Source: Leptobrachium leishanense (Eukaryota > Chordata > Amphibia > Anura > Megophryidae). Taken from it: a stretch of DNA of 64,000 nucleotides. Shown here piece by piece: positions 34,218 to 45,637 of this stretch. Every line of letters begins with the position of its first letter. Position 1 is the first letter of the stretch. A program made the position numbers and the translations under genes. Under the pieces are notes generated by a model. It was not told where the DNA came from. It was given only the letters and a program-made list of their open reading frames with translations, and did no database searches. The stretch is from assembly GCA_009667805.1 (NCBI GenBank), contig CM019069.1, positions 62,055,422 to 62,119,421 on the forward strand, written 5' to 3'.

Positions 34218-34721
34218 GTAGTATGGCTTCCGATGTGTAAACGTCTACCCAAAAAGAGTATTCAGATTTGTACAAAAGGAAACAACCCATGTGTTTGATA
34301 CAGGTTTGCAGGAATATTTCAACAACAAAGAAATGTGCTTTTTCCCAAGATAAAGGAAGAAATGATGGTATATTAACCTTGTAGATCTCAGAATCGTCCC
34401 CTCCAACGGACGTGCATAAGAATAAAATAGTGAATGGTGTGAAATCTACAAGGAACATGAACATAGAGGAATCAGCGGTACACTGTAGGACAATAATGCA
34501 GCATACTGCCCCTGCTAGAATCTCACTCACAGGATTGAGAAATAATACTCGCATATAACGTTACCCCTCCTTTGGGTACTCTTAGAGGGCCCTGGATACC
34601 GCCATGCATTGGTGTTCCTCCGCCAGACTCCGTATATCGCCACTGCCACAGCTTTTGGAATCCAGACTCCAATCAAGGAAGGACTCAAAGGGGAATCAGG
34701 GTAAAATGAATTTATTCCAGG

Positions 34722-34781
34722 GTATAAAATTCCGACGCGTTTCGTTAGCCTGTCGCTAACTTCATCAGGGATAAAATATAC
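34722..34781 (-). ncRNA. Hammerhead ribozyme-like motif H2 (Penelope-associated)
   Basis: On the minus strand: stem I GTATA (34,781-34,777) pairs with TATAC (34,726-34,722), internal loop, TCC pairs with GGA; core CTGATGA (34,768-34,762); stem II GTTAGC/GCTAAC with loop GACAG; GAAA (34,743-34,740); short stem III ACGCGT; cleavage triplet GTC (34,736-34,734). One extra A follows the core CTGATGA. This is the best-formed of the set. Confidence 0.82.
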
Positions 34782-35189
34782 ACACAACCCTCGTCCCTTT
34801 ATAATCCCCATCTTCTAAATCAATCCGGTCCAAACCAATCGCTGCTTCCTGCCTTTGGCCCGCATACTTCCGGTTTCCGGTCTCAAGGCACTCTCCGATG
34901 ACCTCCTTCCTGTTCTCCACCATCTTGGTGCAGCCCGGGCCCGAACTCACGGCACTTCCTGTGACCTTCTTCCGTTCCGACTTCAACCTCGTGTGCTCCA
35001 AGCGTCTTTTCGTAGTTGTATAATCCCGTATAGCTTGCGATGTTCAGATACCGGAGGAGTGTATTCTCATCATGGTTTTACATAAACGGGGGAGAAAAAC
35101 TCAATCACCGCACAAAGCATAAAAGGCAAAATCATAAAAACAAACCATACAGTATAAACTCCAGTTGTAGAAAAAGATCATAACTTTAG

Positions 35190-35640
35190 ATGCAATTAAT
35201 AATAATAACATCTATTTCCATGTTTAGACCTCCCTCTGACCAAGTGCCCATTTCATAGATCCATCTACTTTCCTTTTTGGCTAGAACTTTCAAAAAAATC
35301 TTCTCCTCTCCAGTTAGGTTTCACTAGTTCTATGCCACACCATTTAAAGCTAGAAAATGTGAACTGTGGACATTTATTACAGTGATCCGCAACACTGTGT
35401 TCTTTTTTATTTCTAATACTATTAAACTGTTCCAGGATTCTTATCTTCAGTTCCCTGGTACTCCTTCCTATTTATTGTTGCCCACAGCCAAACGAAAGGA
35501 GGTAAATCACCCCCTTACACCTGCAATTTATAAATTGTTTAATTTCAAAGACTTTTCCTGAGATTGTACTGGTGAAATTGGTACTTAGGTGTGTGCATGC
35601 TTTGCACCCACCACACTTAAAAAACCTGGATCTCTTTTTA
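35190..35640 (-). pseudogene. GIY-YIG endonuclease domain of a Penelope-like element
   Basis: On the minus strand one frame reads FFKCGGCKACTHL, FINCRCKGVIYLLSFGCGQQ, a stop, then IGRSTRELKIRILEQFNSI. The Cys pairs are the zinc motif typical of Penelope endonucleases and GVIYLL...IG is the GIY-YIG core. The stop replaces the Tyr of YIG. Downstream, CGIELV, then after a frameshift ESRWIYEMGTWSEGGLNMEI gives the usual C-terminus. Confidence 0.85.
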
Positions 35641-36302
35641 TTCTAGCAGGGGCAGTATGCTGCATTATTGTCCTACAGTGTAATGCTCTGATTCCTCTAT
35701 GTTCATGTTCCTCGTAGATTTCACACCATTCACTATTTTTTGCAGGAATATTTGCCCACTTCTGATCCTGAACACTAATTCAATAACTTTTAAGGTACAT
35801 TAATCCTCTCCTGTCTCAGAGCGCACAAATAATCACTCCTATTTGCCATCTAATTGCTCATAATGCTAAAATTGGTAAAACACTTATGTGAGAAACACAT
35901 ATATAATAAAATTATACGTATCTTTTAGTGCTCCCCTTGGATGGCTCCTCCACTTCATCCACAAACCATACAGGAAAAAAGTAAAAAGTGGGGTGCAGAA
36001 CATGCATTTATAGCGTAACACAGCTATAACATTGGTTCATAAAACCTCTGCTAAATGGAGCAATCACAAGATAGAAAAATAAAGTATGCTCATCAACATA
36101 TAATCTACTCTGCTTCATCCTGTTAGGTGTGCTCTCCGTTTTCTGCTCAGCTCCAGACAACTTTTGGGAATCCTGTTCGAGTTGGTGAATCCCATGCGCC
36201 GAGTATCAATAGAGTCACCATAGAAAGTGGGTATGCAAAAGAATTTATTAAAATAAAATGTAGAGTAGAATAAGTGGATTAAAAACACAGTGAGTGGTGT
36301 GA

Positions 36303-36345
36303 TACCTGACGCGTTTCGTCACTCTAGACTTTCTCAAGGATATGT
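36303..36345 (-). ncRNA. Degenerate hammerhead-like motif H5 (left arm)
   Basis: Minus strand reads CTTGAGAAAGTC...GTGACGAAACGCGTC. GAAA, ACGCGT and GTC are kept and AGTC/GAC can form stem II, but the CTGANGA box is altered, so cleavage is unlikely. Confidence 0.45.
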
Positions 36346-36654
36346 CGCCTTTTCTCCCCCTTTTTTATTGTTCTCATTAAGTCTTAATTGGGTTCTACCC
36401 CTCTTCTGTGTTCCGCTTTCCTCCACGTGTTTTGGTTGACGACCAGGGAACATCATTAGATCGGGAAGGAAAAACACAAGTGATGCGTGTCGCAATATAC
36501 CACGTGACCGGAAGCTGAATAACATGAGGCGAACAGGACTCGTCCAGGAAGTAAACCATCACTGGAACACATGGAGGAAAGGGAAACATGGAAGAGGGGT
36601 AGAATCCAATTAAGACTTAATAAGCACTGTATTAAAGTGGGTGAAAAGGCAACA

Positions 36655-36700
36655 TATCCTTGAGAAAGTCCAGCGTGACGAAATTTGTCAGATATCACGC
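36655..36700 (+). ncRNA. Degenerate hammerhead-like motif H6 (right arm)
   Basis: Plus strand CTTGAGAAAGTCCAGC...GTGACGAAATTTGTC, the mirror copy of the left-arm motif with the same altered first box and a further change in stem III. Confidence 0.45.
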
Positions 36701-36802
36701 CCCTCGCTGTGTTTTCATCCACTTATTTTACTCTCTCTTTTATTTTATATGCATACCCACTCTCTATGGTGACTCTATTGATACTTGGTGCATGGGAATC
36801 AG

Positions 36803-37127
36803 TACTTGGTGTACTGTCAGACTTTCCCCTAACTTCTCTTCCTTCAAACGCTCCCTTAAAACATTCCTATTTAGGGAAGCCTACCACCCAACTCACTGAC
36901 GCAACCATCAATCACTCTCACCTTACAGTACTCTCCTCCTGTTTCCAACCCCAACCCTCCTAGATTGTAAGTTCCTACGGGAATAGGGCCCTCATCTCCT
37001 CCTGTACTGTTTGTCAAATGTTGTTCAATGTATTGTAACCCTGTCTATACTGTGCTTATTGTACAGCGCTGCGGAATATGCTGGCGCTTTATAAATAATG
37101 AATAATAATAATAATAATAATAATCAC
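36803..37127 (+). mobile_element. SINE-like retroposon with (AAT)n tail
   Basis: Inserted in the right arm of the foldback element; ends GCGCTTTATAAATAATGAATAATAATAAT. The part before it (TTGTACAGCGCTGCGGAATATG) is a widespread retroposon 3' end in my reading; a degraded copy seems present near 43,340-43,375. No internal RNA polymerase III boxes were confirmed. Confidence 0.6.
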
Positions 37128-37350
37128 CAACTCAGAGGATTCCTAAAAGTTGTCTGGAGCCGAGCAGAAATGGAGAGGACCCCTAAGAGGAGGAAGCAGG
37201 GTATATTTTATATTGATGAGCATAGATTATTTTTCTATCTTGTGCTCCATTTAGCAGGGGTTTTATGAACCAATGTTATAGCTGTATTACGCTATGAAGG
37301 TATGTTCTGCTTTATTATAGTGCACCCCACTTTTTACTTTTTTCCCTAAA

Positions 37351-38070
37351 CAGGACTTCTTTACCAAATACAAAGTCTGAAAGTGCAAAGTAATACAAAG
37401 AGATTGCATAAAATACAAGCGTGAGAAATAAAACCCAAGGGCCTGGCACACCTCAGACCAGCAGGTGCCCTCACGATTTACTTATTAAAAATTCCCACTT
37501 GTCATCCATGCAGTGGTATCAACACATAAGAAACTGCAGTACTTGTATTTCATCAGTTCTTGAAGTATTGCACCCTCACTTATGGCCTTCATTTGCTTGT
37601 AACTTGGCTCATAAATAACAGTGCCACCTGGGTGGAGTAGAGGTAACATCACTGCTCTATAACCGTGGAGGGAGACTGTGGAGACATAGTTTCATTCCCG
37701 GCAAGAGCACCTCCCCAGTAAGTGTCTTTGGGCAAAACACCTAACAGTACATACTCGCCACCCAGGACATACTTGAAAACGAGAGAAATCTGAATGTATC
37801 CTTCCTGGTAAAACACTTTCTCAAAAAAAAAAAAAAAGAAGGGATTTGACCCACCACATCCCGATCCAGGTCTTGAGCAGTGATCTGGTGGTGACACCCG
37901 CACCGACAGTGTGGGTCTCCCAGGGGTGCAGGTTTCCCAAAATGACAGGCAATTTAGAGGCCAGATTAATTTTGAATAATCTTAAATTTAATTCATAAAT
38001 TAACGAGTAGAGAAATGATAACAAAAAACAAAACGGGTAAGCTATAAAATTATAGTAATTCTAAAAGTCC
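37351..38070 (+). other. Gene-free part of AOX intron 13
   Basis: 37,620-37,870 resembles the degraded body of a tRNA-derived SINE (GTGGAGTAGAGGTAACATCACTGC), but the A and B boxes are unclear. Nothing else recognised. Confidence 0.4.
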
Positions 38071-38077
38071 AATAAAC

Positions 38078-38104
38078 GTGTTTCACCTGTTAAGGCTTCC
38101 TCAG
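38078..38104 (-). ncRNA. Hammerhead-like remnant H7
   Basis: Minus strand CTGAGGA (38,104-38,098) and GAAA (38,084-38,081) with a loop of 13 nt between. Stem II pairs poorly and stem I was not found; likely a decayed copy. Confidence 0.35.
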
Positions 38105-38659
38105 TGTTTCTTAAAGACCTAATCCTCGAGCGTCCTTAATAATGTTCTATAAGTGTTTCTCTCTTCCAAGATGGGGGGTGGGGGCATGGGGTTCCCATTG
38201 TCAATATCCGGGTTTCCTACCATGCATTGCAGTTGGATGGACTTTAAGGTAAATTACCTCAATACTTAGCACTACATCAAGTATGAGGGTTTCACCACTA
38301 TCTACTATATTCATGAAGCTGTTGTATTCCTTTTAAAGCCTCATAAAGTTTCAGTGTTTAATGTGTCGTGCCCTACTGTCAATCATTTGTGAATTATCTT
38401 CCATGATTACCTGGAAGTGTTGTCTTGTATAGGAAAGAGAGGAAACTCCAGTAGGCAATGTGTAAACTTGCTGGATACCATACTTAAAATGTATTTTAAT
38501 TTATACTATTTAAATTGACTGCAAGGTGTATTTGTTCCTTCTTCAGGGAACATATTTTGTGTTGGGAAATATGGCAGTTTGAGAGCCTTACTGTTTGCAG
38601 AAACGTCTTTTCTAGAGCTTTAAATTGTACTCAAATTATTGCTTTTTTGCATCAAACAG

Positions 38660-38769
38660 GTTCTCAACGACGGCTCCAGTTGAACAAATCCTTTTTTGAT
38701 GAGGCTGTATCCTCTGGCATAAGCCCGAATGAAGTCTTGCTGTCTGTCTTTATTCCTTTCACCGAGAAG
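38660..38769 (+). CDS. AOX1: AOX exon 14: AOX/XDH discriminating segment
   Basis: Residues 388-424. Where XDH has FFPGYR for NAD+ recognition this exon has FFDEAVSS, followed by SPNEVLLSVFIPFTEK. The loss of the NAD motif supports an O2-using oxidase. Acceptor aaacag, donor gtttgt, phase 0. Confidence 0.95.
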
Positions 38770-38994
38770 GTTTGTATAAATCTTTACAATGTTGGCGTTT
38801 ATTACAGAAATGCCATTTTTGTTGTATGTGGTAACATTATTTGAATACCCAGATAAGTAATAGTTTTTTATCATTAAAGTCAGAATTGCAATTTAACCTT
38901 CAAATATATGCTAAATTGACTATAGCATTTTTTGCTAAAAAAGCACTCATGCTCCTGTTGGTCAATAGTTTTTGGGATTTTTGTTTTCGTCTAG

Positions 38995-39179
38995 GAAGAG
39001 TTTGTTTCCGCTTTTAGACAAGCCCAGAGGGAAAGAAATGCATATGCCATAGTAAATGCTGGAATGAGAGTACGTTTTGGAGAAGGCACAGATATGATTC
39101 AGGATATGGACATATTCTATGGTGGTATTGGTTCCACCACTCTATCTGCAAAGAACACAAGTCAAGCCCTCATTGGAAG
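38995..39179 (+). CDS. AOX1: AOX exon 15
   Basis: Residues 425-486 (part), [31 protein letters not shown] and [21 protein letters not shown], the C-terminal FAD-domain segment. Acceptor gtctag, donor gtatga, phase 2. Confidence 0.96.
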
Positions 39180-39342
39180 GTATGAGATGCCTTCAAACAA
39201 GCTTTATTTTCATAATCGGTCTAAAAAAAAAATATTTTTGTAAATAGGAGTTTCTCCTGAAAATTTTGATTGCTGGGCAGCACAGTTGAACATAAATAAC
39301 CCATGGCTTTAACTTGCTATTATGTTTTCCTTTATCTGGCAG

Positions 39343-39505
39343 GCACTGGAATGAAGAGATGCTGCAGGAAGCTTGCAGATTGGCTTTGGAAGAGATTTCC
39401 ATTACTCCCTCTGCTCCTGGTGGAATGGTGGAATACAAAAGGACCATGACAATTAGCTTTTTCTTTAAATTCTTCTTACAAGTTCTACAGAACCGTAACA
39501 AAACT
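39343..39505 (+). CDS. AOX1: AOX exon 16
   Basis: Residues 486-540, HWNEEMLQEACRLALEE, SAPGGMVEYKRTMTISFFFK, closing the FAD domain. Acceptor tggcag, donor gtaagc, phase 0. The following intron is about 6 kb and repeat-rich. Confidence 0.96.
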
Positions 39506-39545
39506 GTAAGCAAACCCCTTGTTATAGCCTTCTGAGATATGATAT

Positions 39546-40125
39546 TAGAGATGTGCATTCATTTCGGAAAAATTCGGAATTTGGAAGGAAATATGATAAT
39601 TCGTATTCGGAAGTACTTTAGAATAACGAATTGATACGATACGAATTCGAAACGAAACGGTGTATATAATAAATTTATTTCGTTTTACACTGTCATCATA
39701 AAAGAAAAATTTTAATAACTGATATCAACTATCGAGTTTGAAATGAACTCAACTATCTAATTTGAAATGAACTATCGCATTGATATCAACTATCGAATTG
39801 ATCTTAACTTGCAATACAAGCAATAGTAAGCAAAGGACTTTATGAAACAAATTCAATTTTGTTTCACTGTTTAATTTGACTCAAATACTAAATCTGTGAC
39901 ACAGCTTAAAATTTAACCCTAGTTAAACAGCAAAATTTGATTAATTGGGGATTTATCTAGTGATCCAAAATTCGAATTGATATAAACTATCGACTTGATA
40001 TATGAAATTCGAATCGATTCGAAGCGAAATACGAAATGAAATTAGTTACGAAATTCCGAAAACAAAATGATTTAAAAACGTAACGAAACTGAAAGAAACA
40101 AATTTTTCAGCCATGCACATCCCTA
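39546..40125. mobile_element. hAT-like MITE in AOX intron 16
   Basis: Ends TAGAGATGTGCAT and ATGCACATCCCTA; flanks TATGATAT (39,538-39,545) and TCTGATAT (40,126-40,133) match at 7 of 8 bases, the hAT duplication length. The interior is rich in TTCGAATTCG-like sequence. A related sequence is at about 61,165-61,450. Confidence 0.75.
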
Positions 40126-40868
40126 TCTGATATGCATTTATAACCTTTGTAAATGTTATCTTCTCCCTCTCTGGGGGAGGTGGATTCACAAAGGTCCCAG
40201 TTTTAGTAATCTAGTGTTCCCAGAGATATAATTATATAAAATGTTTTATATTTGAAGAAGCTTCAACTCCAAATGTATAACCAGAGAGGGAAAATAATTT
40301 GTCAGAAGAATGGAGATTGGTGTTACGAACGGAACAAAACCGTGCATGCCATTCTTTTATATTACTAGGAACTGGCATTAAAGGGATACTCTATTTAAAA
40401 TTGTTCCCTTTTGCCGTTAACCCATTCACTACCGTTAACGTATATACACTATCAGCATTAGCAGACACAGCAACCTGAGATCGTGTTAACCCGATATGGA
40501 ATGGTGCTGTATTCTTACAAATGAAATGTCTGTTGCAAACAAGTTTTATTTGCTTTTGGGCTACAGAAGGTGTCTCCAAAGCTTAGGCCCCATGGACTTA
40601 ATGCCCAAGGTGCTAAAACTATTTAAAATCAGGTAGGGGATGTCCTTATTGTTAGAGGTTTCCCAACTGATGAGAGCCTTGAACTACATTTCCACCTGCA
40701 GCAACTCTAAGATGGCTACGTCTGCCTGCCAAGTAGGTTATTAGAGTAAGAAATGCATTGGGAATATTCCAGGGATCCGAATTCTCCCGGGAGTTTCCTT
40801 GACGCCTGAAAACACTTCTGAAACTCCCGGATTTGGGAGAGGTGGGATCCCATGGTGTGCAGGGCTTA

Positions 40869-41467
40869 TGTCACGTGGCGTGTGCGGGTCAGGTGAGAGC
40901 CCAGCAGGCGGCGACACAGAGGGGAGGCCAGACAGGATTCACGCAATGCAGATGCTTTAATAAAACATAAATGGTCCTTAACTGCAGGCAAAAGAACAAA
41001 GGAAATAGCAATAAAGTCCAGGGAGAGTCCGTGGATTGTGGGTAGTGCAGTCCTAGACTGCAGACAGGGCCCACCAAGAGGAAGTCTGGACAGTGGTACC
41101 TGGATCAAAGAGGTCAGAGGGTGATCAACAACTGTAATCCACGGGTAGACAGATGGGTCCTGGATACGTAGGATAAACTGGTTCTGGAAGAGCAGGTTAG
41201 CACACCACCAAGAGACCTCAGTCAAGAATAACAATAATGCAGAACCACTGTTGGCTGGGTCTCTCTGCCTTTTAAGGAGGCTTAAACATGGATAGGCCTC
41301 AGCTGGAAGTCCAGGGCTAGACAGGAAAACCCAGGCTGGATCTCCAGGAGCCTGGACATGGTGCTTAGCCTGGGCAAAACCTGGACTGGAATCCAGAAAT
41401 GAAGAAATCCAGGGCAAAGTTCTTAGATCCAGGTTTGCTAGACAGGTACACGGGGTGGACCGTGACA
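40869..41467. mobile_element. Solo LTR
   Basis: 599 bp from TGTCACG to CGTGACA, flanked by GCTTA (40,864-40,868; 41,468-41,472). No internal region, so it formed by LTR-LTR recombination. Same terminal bases as the element at 28,656 but a different body. AATAAA-like signal near 40,960 would read in + orientation; orientation not settled. Confidence 0.88.
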
Positions 41468-41583
41468 GCTTAGTGGTAGGTGCTGTACAGGGAGCACACT
41501 GTTACAGCTCCCTGAGGATCTCACTCTGCCTGCGCCCAAAGCGCTCTCACAGCAGACGGGTGCCTGTGACAAATGCTGCCCCT

Positions 41584-42814
41584 TTAACCAGTTCGCTGCG
41601 GAGGACACGCTGAGCGCGTCCACCCACAGGTATCGTTCCATGCGGTGGACGCGCTGAGCGCGTCCTCCCTTTGGGGCCAGCGTTCGGCCGGGTTCCGACC
41701 AATCTCTGGCCCCCCCGGTGCGGGCTAACATCCTCGATGTCAGCCCAGCACCCGGAACCACAGCCGGTGTAATTAGGTGTCATCGCGGGGGCGCGATGAC
41801 ACCTAATTCAGGTGCCCCCCCGCATGTGCGGAGGAGGCGCCTGAAAGGGAGGGGGGAGGTCCTTCGGACCTCTCTCCCTTCCGATCGGCGGCATGCAGGG
41901 GGTTAACCCAGGCACCATTTGGAAGGGCACAGCCTGCCCTTCCAAATGGTACCTGGCATTAACCCCATGGGGGCCGGATCACGAATCGGCGCCGAAAAGC
42001 GCCGGTTCGTGATCCTTTCCCGGAGCTGTCTGACATCTTGGATGTCGGCCAAGCCTCCAGGAACTCCCCCTGAGGACTGGCGTCAACGTGCATAGCACGA
42101 TGACGCCAGTCTTGGAGTTAACCCCTAACTGCCACCAATGGTGGAGATAGGGGGTTCCAATGAACCCCCTATCTCCCGATCCGTGGCAGTTAGGGGTTAA
42201 TGTTTGGTATTGTTGGATCGGCCAGAGCATGGCCGTTCCAACAATACCAAACATGAGTATGAAAAAGTTTTTTTAAAAAAATTAAAAATAAAAATAAAAA
42301 TAAAAAAATATTAAAAAAAATAATAAACTTTTTTTTTTATTTTTTTTGGTTCGTTAATGCATAAATATTGTTCACATTTCAATTATAATGTGAACAATGA
42401 TGCTGCACTAACGATTTTTGTATGCGGTGCGTTTGTTAAAAATCACGTAATTTTCCCCAAAAAAAAATGTAACGAGACCCCATCTCTAATTTTTTTAACA
42501 AGCGCACCCCATACAAAATATAACCGCAAAGGATCGTATGTTAAAATGTGAAAATAAAAAACTTTACACGTTGTAAATTATTGAAAATTCATATTTTATT
42601 GCTTTGTTTGTTATAATATACAGACAGGTCATGACGTATACATATAATAATGACATATTATGAATCTGCCGAGTCTGATGGAAAGAACGATAAATAATAT
42701 GTCTGGGTCATATACTAAAATAAGCCTTCAAAATGCGTTTAAACATGATGAGCAAAATCGGTAAAAATGACCTCAGCACAGAGGCGGGAAAAGCCTCAGC
42801 AGCGAAAGGGTTAA
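41584..42814. mobile_element. TTAA-type (piggyBac-like) non-autonomous element, complete
   Basis: 1,231 bp bounded by TTAA. Ends TTAACCAGTTCGCTGCGGAGG and, inverted, CCTCAGCAGCGAAAGGGTTAA. Its right part is similar to 230-664 and 3,583-3,684. No transposase. The left 670 bp are a string of hairpins. Confidence 0.88.
41595..42255. repeat. Chain of about nine hairpins
   Basis: Examples with perfect arms: 41,771-41,787 with 41,792-41,808 (17 bp), 42,200-42,217 with 42,237-42,254 (18 bp), CCATTTGGAAGGGCA with its complement around 41,916-41,951, GGATCACGAATCGGCGC with a near-perfect partner around 41,977-42,015, and AACCCCTAACTGCCA with its complement spanning 42,120-42,199. They follow one another with almost no spacer. 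Confidence 0.85.
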
Positions 42815-45468
42815 AGTGTTGTAAATGGCCTGGCTTACGGCTGGCTGGCTGTGTGCAGTCATGCAGGGGGCTGGGAGGAGGAGGCAGACAAGACACTGTA
42901 CATGGCGATCCTGGACCTCCAATGTGAAGGTCATCCTGTAGGAGCTCTTCCTGCAAGTGTGATGGCAGCGAGGGGAGACTGTGCAGTGATCAGTATGCCC
43001 CCTGCAGGGAGAACCAGTGCCATGGCATGGAGGGAGGCACAGAATGAATTATTTAAAAAGAAATACAAAAGACAGAGGCTTCTTATGAAATGCAAGGGGC
43101 AGGGCAGTCACCACAGCAAGGTTATTAGCATCAGTGTAGCCATCCCCTGGATGAGCATCATGGGAGTTGTAGTCCACAGAATGGAGGCTCTGCGCAAGGG
43201 TCCTCTATGTAATCCTAGTACTCCATAAATTCTATTTTAAATCCACCCCAACATTGTCTTGCTGGCGTCCTTTTCTTCGGCTCTCGTTTATAAGCTCTTG
43301 GCCAGGATCCCCTTTTCCCATAATTTTTTTTCTTCTACCTATTGTACAGTGGTGCGGTATATGCTCAGCAGGCAAAATAAGTTTAAAACTACGTTTGTCT
43401 CAGTGTGCAGCCATATCTAAAAATGGATTAAAATGTCCAAAATCTATATCTAAGTCACTCAGATTTCATCTAGAGTCCTCCCGTACCCCTTCCCGGTCTT
43501 ACTATATCCTTTATGATTTTACCCATTTGATAAAAGCTGTTTCTAATTATCAATTTTTGTTTGAAAATTAAAAATTGGGGAAAATACCTTACCTGGGGAT
43601 GTTTAGGGGAAGAAAAAGGTATATTATCAAAAACCTGACACTCTATACTATGGGGTTAACCCATATACTACATACCAAAGTGCCAGTGGGGTAAATTGAA
43701 TAAAACCTAACATTTATTCAAATAAAAAGAATTGACCTGTGCACTAGTCTCCAAATAAATTCAATAAAAATCCTACAGCTCTATGGGAGATTATATTCCA
43801 AGAAATTGTATCTGTCATAATTGGTTTACATAGTCTAATTGGGAATATAGATGACCCATCTGATGACTGGCAGCTGGAGAATTCAAAATCCTGGCAGCTG
43901 GTGACGCTGGGTAGGGTGCAGAAAACTCAACTTCACCCAAAGATTAACCAGATTGGGGCAGCAGGAAAGGGGGTGAAACTCCTCACATCCAGAGTTAACC
44001 ACCTTAATACAATAAAGTGGTGAGGGGAAGTAGAGTCTCTTTTAATTTTGCTTGAATTGCCTACTTGTAGCAGAAACAATGTTTTTTGGAAGGCTGCCAC
44101 TACTTAAATACTGTGGTTCTTGTTAAATAAAATATATAAAAATCAATATTCTTATTCATAGTTGCCAAAGCATGTATCCAAGAAAAGTTCTGTTATTTCT
44201 CATATTACCAAGAAAGACGCAAGCAGCAGCACTACGCTATAGCGGAGATAACTGAAGAAAACAATCACAAGGATTTGATGCTTCAAGTATATATGGCTTG
44301 TCTTTGTTCAGCCAGGTCTTTTATTAAAACTCTATTCAAACACATAATAACCAAAGAGATTGTTCCAACAAAGACATAGTTCATCTCTGTTCTGCAACAA
44401 GAATGTGATGAAACAGATCACGTCAGTACTATTAAAATGGCTCAAATACATTTGCCACGTCTGAAATGGGTAAACTTAAACGCATCTGGTTCATATTAAT
44501 AGCATAAAGACACTTTCTTCACTAGATCTGCCATGCAACAAGTGTAATCTTGTTACAGGATGTGGCTGGTTATAATTTAAGTTTCAACAGGATATGGTTA
44601 CAAAGGATTTTAAACTAAGCACTAAAATAGACATGTTGACTAAGATATGTATTTGAATCCCAATATTTATATATTCATACAGGAGATTAAAAGCTAATTA
44701 TTTTCAGTTCTCAATTTAATGTATCACAGGAATAACCTGACACAACAGGCATACTCAGAAGGGTGTACCCGCTCAGTTTACTGCTCCTGTTTCAACTTTA
44801 TTCTTTCCAGTCTACACTTTTTGGGTTACTGATTTGGGGCTTCATATTAGAGAACATGAGAAATAACGATTATTTACAATTTGTAATATCCGCATGTAGG
44901 ATGGTCACACATAGGTGACACTTGGGCACCTGAAAAAACATCAGGGCCAACCCCCCTCCCCCTTACAAAAGGGCACACTACTCTTGTAAGAAAGTGTTGC
45001 ATGTTAAACTACTTTTTTCCATTTCTACTATACTTATTAGAATAGAAAATCTCCTACACAAGTCCTGCAATGTTCTGTCAAGAGTCAAGCCTTCAGCTGT
45101 GTTTTTTTTTTTTTTTTGGCACAAATCACTTCATGTACCAATTACACCCATATGATATAAGGCATGGAATTACTCTTGTGGTAGAACAAACTAGGTATTC
45201 AATCAACCCCTGTGTTAAAGGGACCGACGTGCTCGACCTCTCCAGAGTGGTAGGGATTTTCCTAGTTAATGCAACTTGGCATAGGTGTAAAACTCAGGCG
45301 TTCACTGTAACTCGTGAAGATTTTGGTTTAAAAAAAAACCAAAAACTATGTAGAACTAGTTGTTTGGGTACCGATAGACCTGTTTATCCAAAAACAAATC
45401 TTCCTTATATTCTGTAGCAAGGAGCAAATCTGAATATTTTTTTTTATTTTTTTTTAAACCTTTTCTAG
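42815..45468 (+). other. Rest of AOX intron 16
   Basis: 2.65 kb between the TTAA element and exon 17. Apart from a degraded SINE-like piece near 43,260-43,375 and poly-T at 45,103-45,118 I see no mobile element with intact ends and no exon. Confidence 0.55.
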
Positions 45469-45555
45469 GTCACTTTGTCAGGAGGTGCAACAGAGTACCT
45501 TAGTTCTATCAAAGACTTTGACACTGAAATACCAAAGACGTTACAAATATTTCAG
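45469..45555 (+). CDS. AOX1: AOX exon 17 (linker)
   Basis: Residues 541-569, poorly conserved linker between the FAD and molybdenum domains, ending LQIFQ as the family does before its molybdenum domain. Acceptor ttctag, donor gtatcg, phase 0 at both ends; 82-bp intron to exon 18. Confidence 0.88.
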
Positions 45556-45637
45556 GTATCGAAAAGTTAATTCTTTTTTTTCTTTTTGAATATTTGTTTT
45601 TTGGGTCTATTTTATCTACTGTACTTGCCTCCTGCAG

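Larger units (their letters stand above)
34320..35738 (-). mobile_element. Penelope-like element fragment in AOX intron 13
   Basis: Flanked by a 15-bp direct repeat TTTGCAGGAATATTT (34,305-34,319; 35,739-35,753). On the minus strand, in order: an inverted end segment (35,738-35,641), a GIY-YIG endonuclease remnant (35,640-35,190), an untranslated part and a hammerhead motif (34,781-34,722). The segment near 34,422-34,525 is the reverse complement of 35,641-35,738. Penelope-like elements are known for GIY-YIG endonucleases, inverted 5' pieces and hammerheads in their pseudo-LTRs. RT is missing. Confidence 0.85.
35940..37350. mobile_element. Foldback (large inverted repeat) element with degenerate hammerheads
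   Basis: 35,970-36,470 and 36,490-37,350 are inverted copies of each other (for example AAGTCTTAATTGGGTTCTAC against its complement near 36,600; CTCCATTTAGC near 37,245 against 36,050). The right arm is interrupted by a SINE-like insertion (about 36,803-37,127). Each arm carries a damaged hammerhead-like motif. In AOX intron 13. Confidence 0.75.

Noticed and set aside
37620..37870. tRNA gene
   Set aside because: Some tRNA-like SINE flavour, but no complete cloverleaf or A/B box pair could be drawn.
39640..39660. GAAACGAAACGG as another hammerhead
   Set aside because: GAAA occurs in AT-rich MITE sequence, but no CTGANGA box or stems lie nearby.
42815..43230. Possible GC-rich promoter or exon
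   Set aside because: Short unrelated open frames only, no CpG cluster or splice-phase fit with AOX exons 16 and 17.
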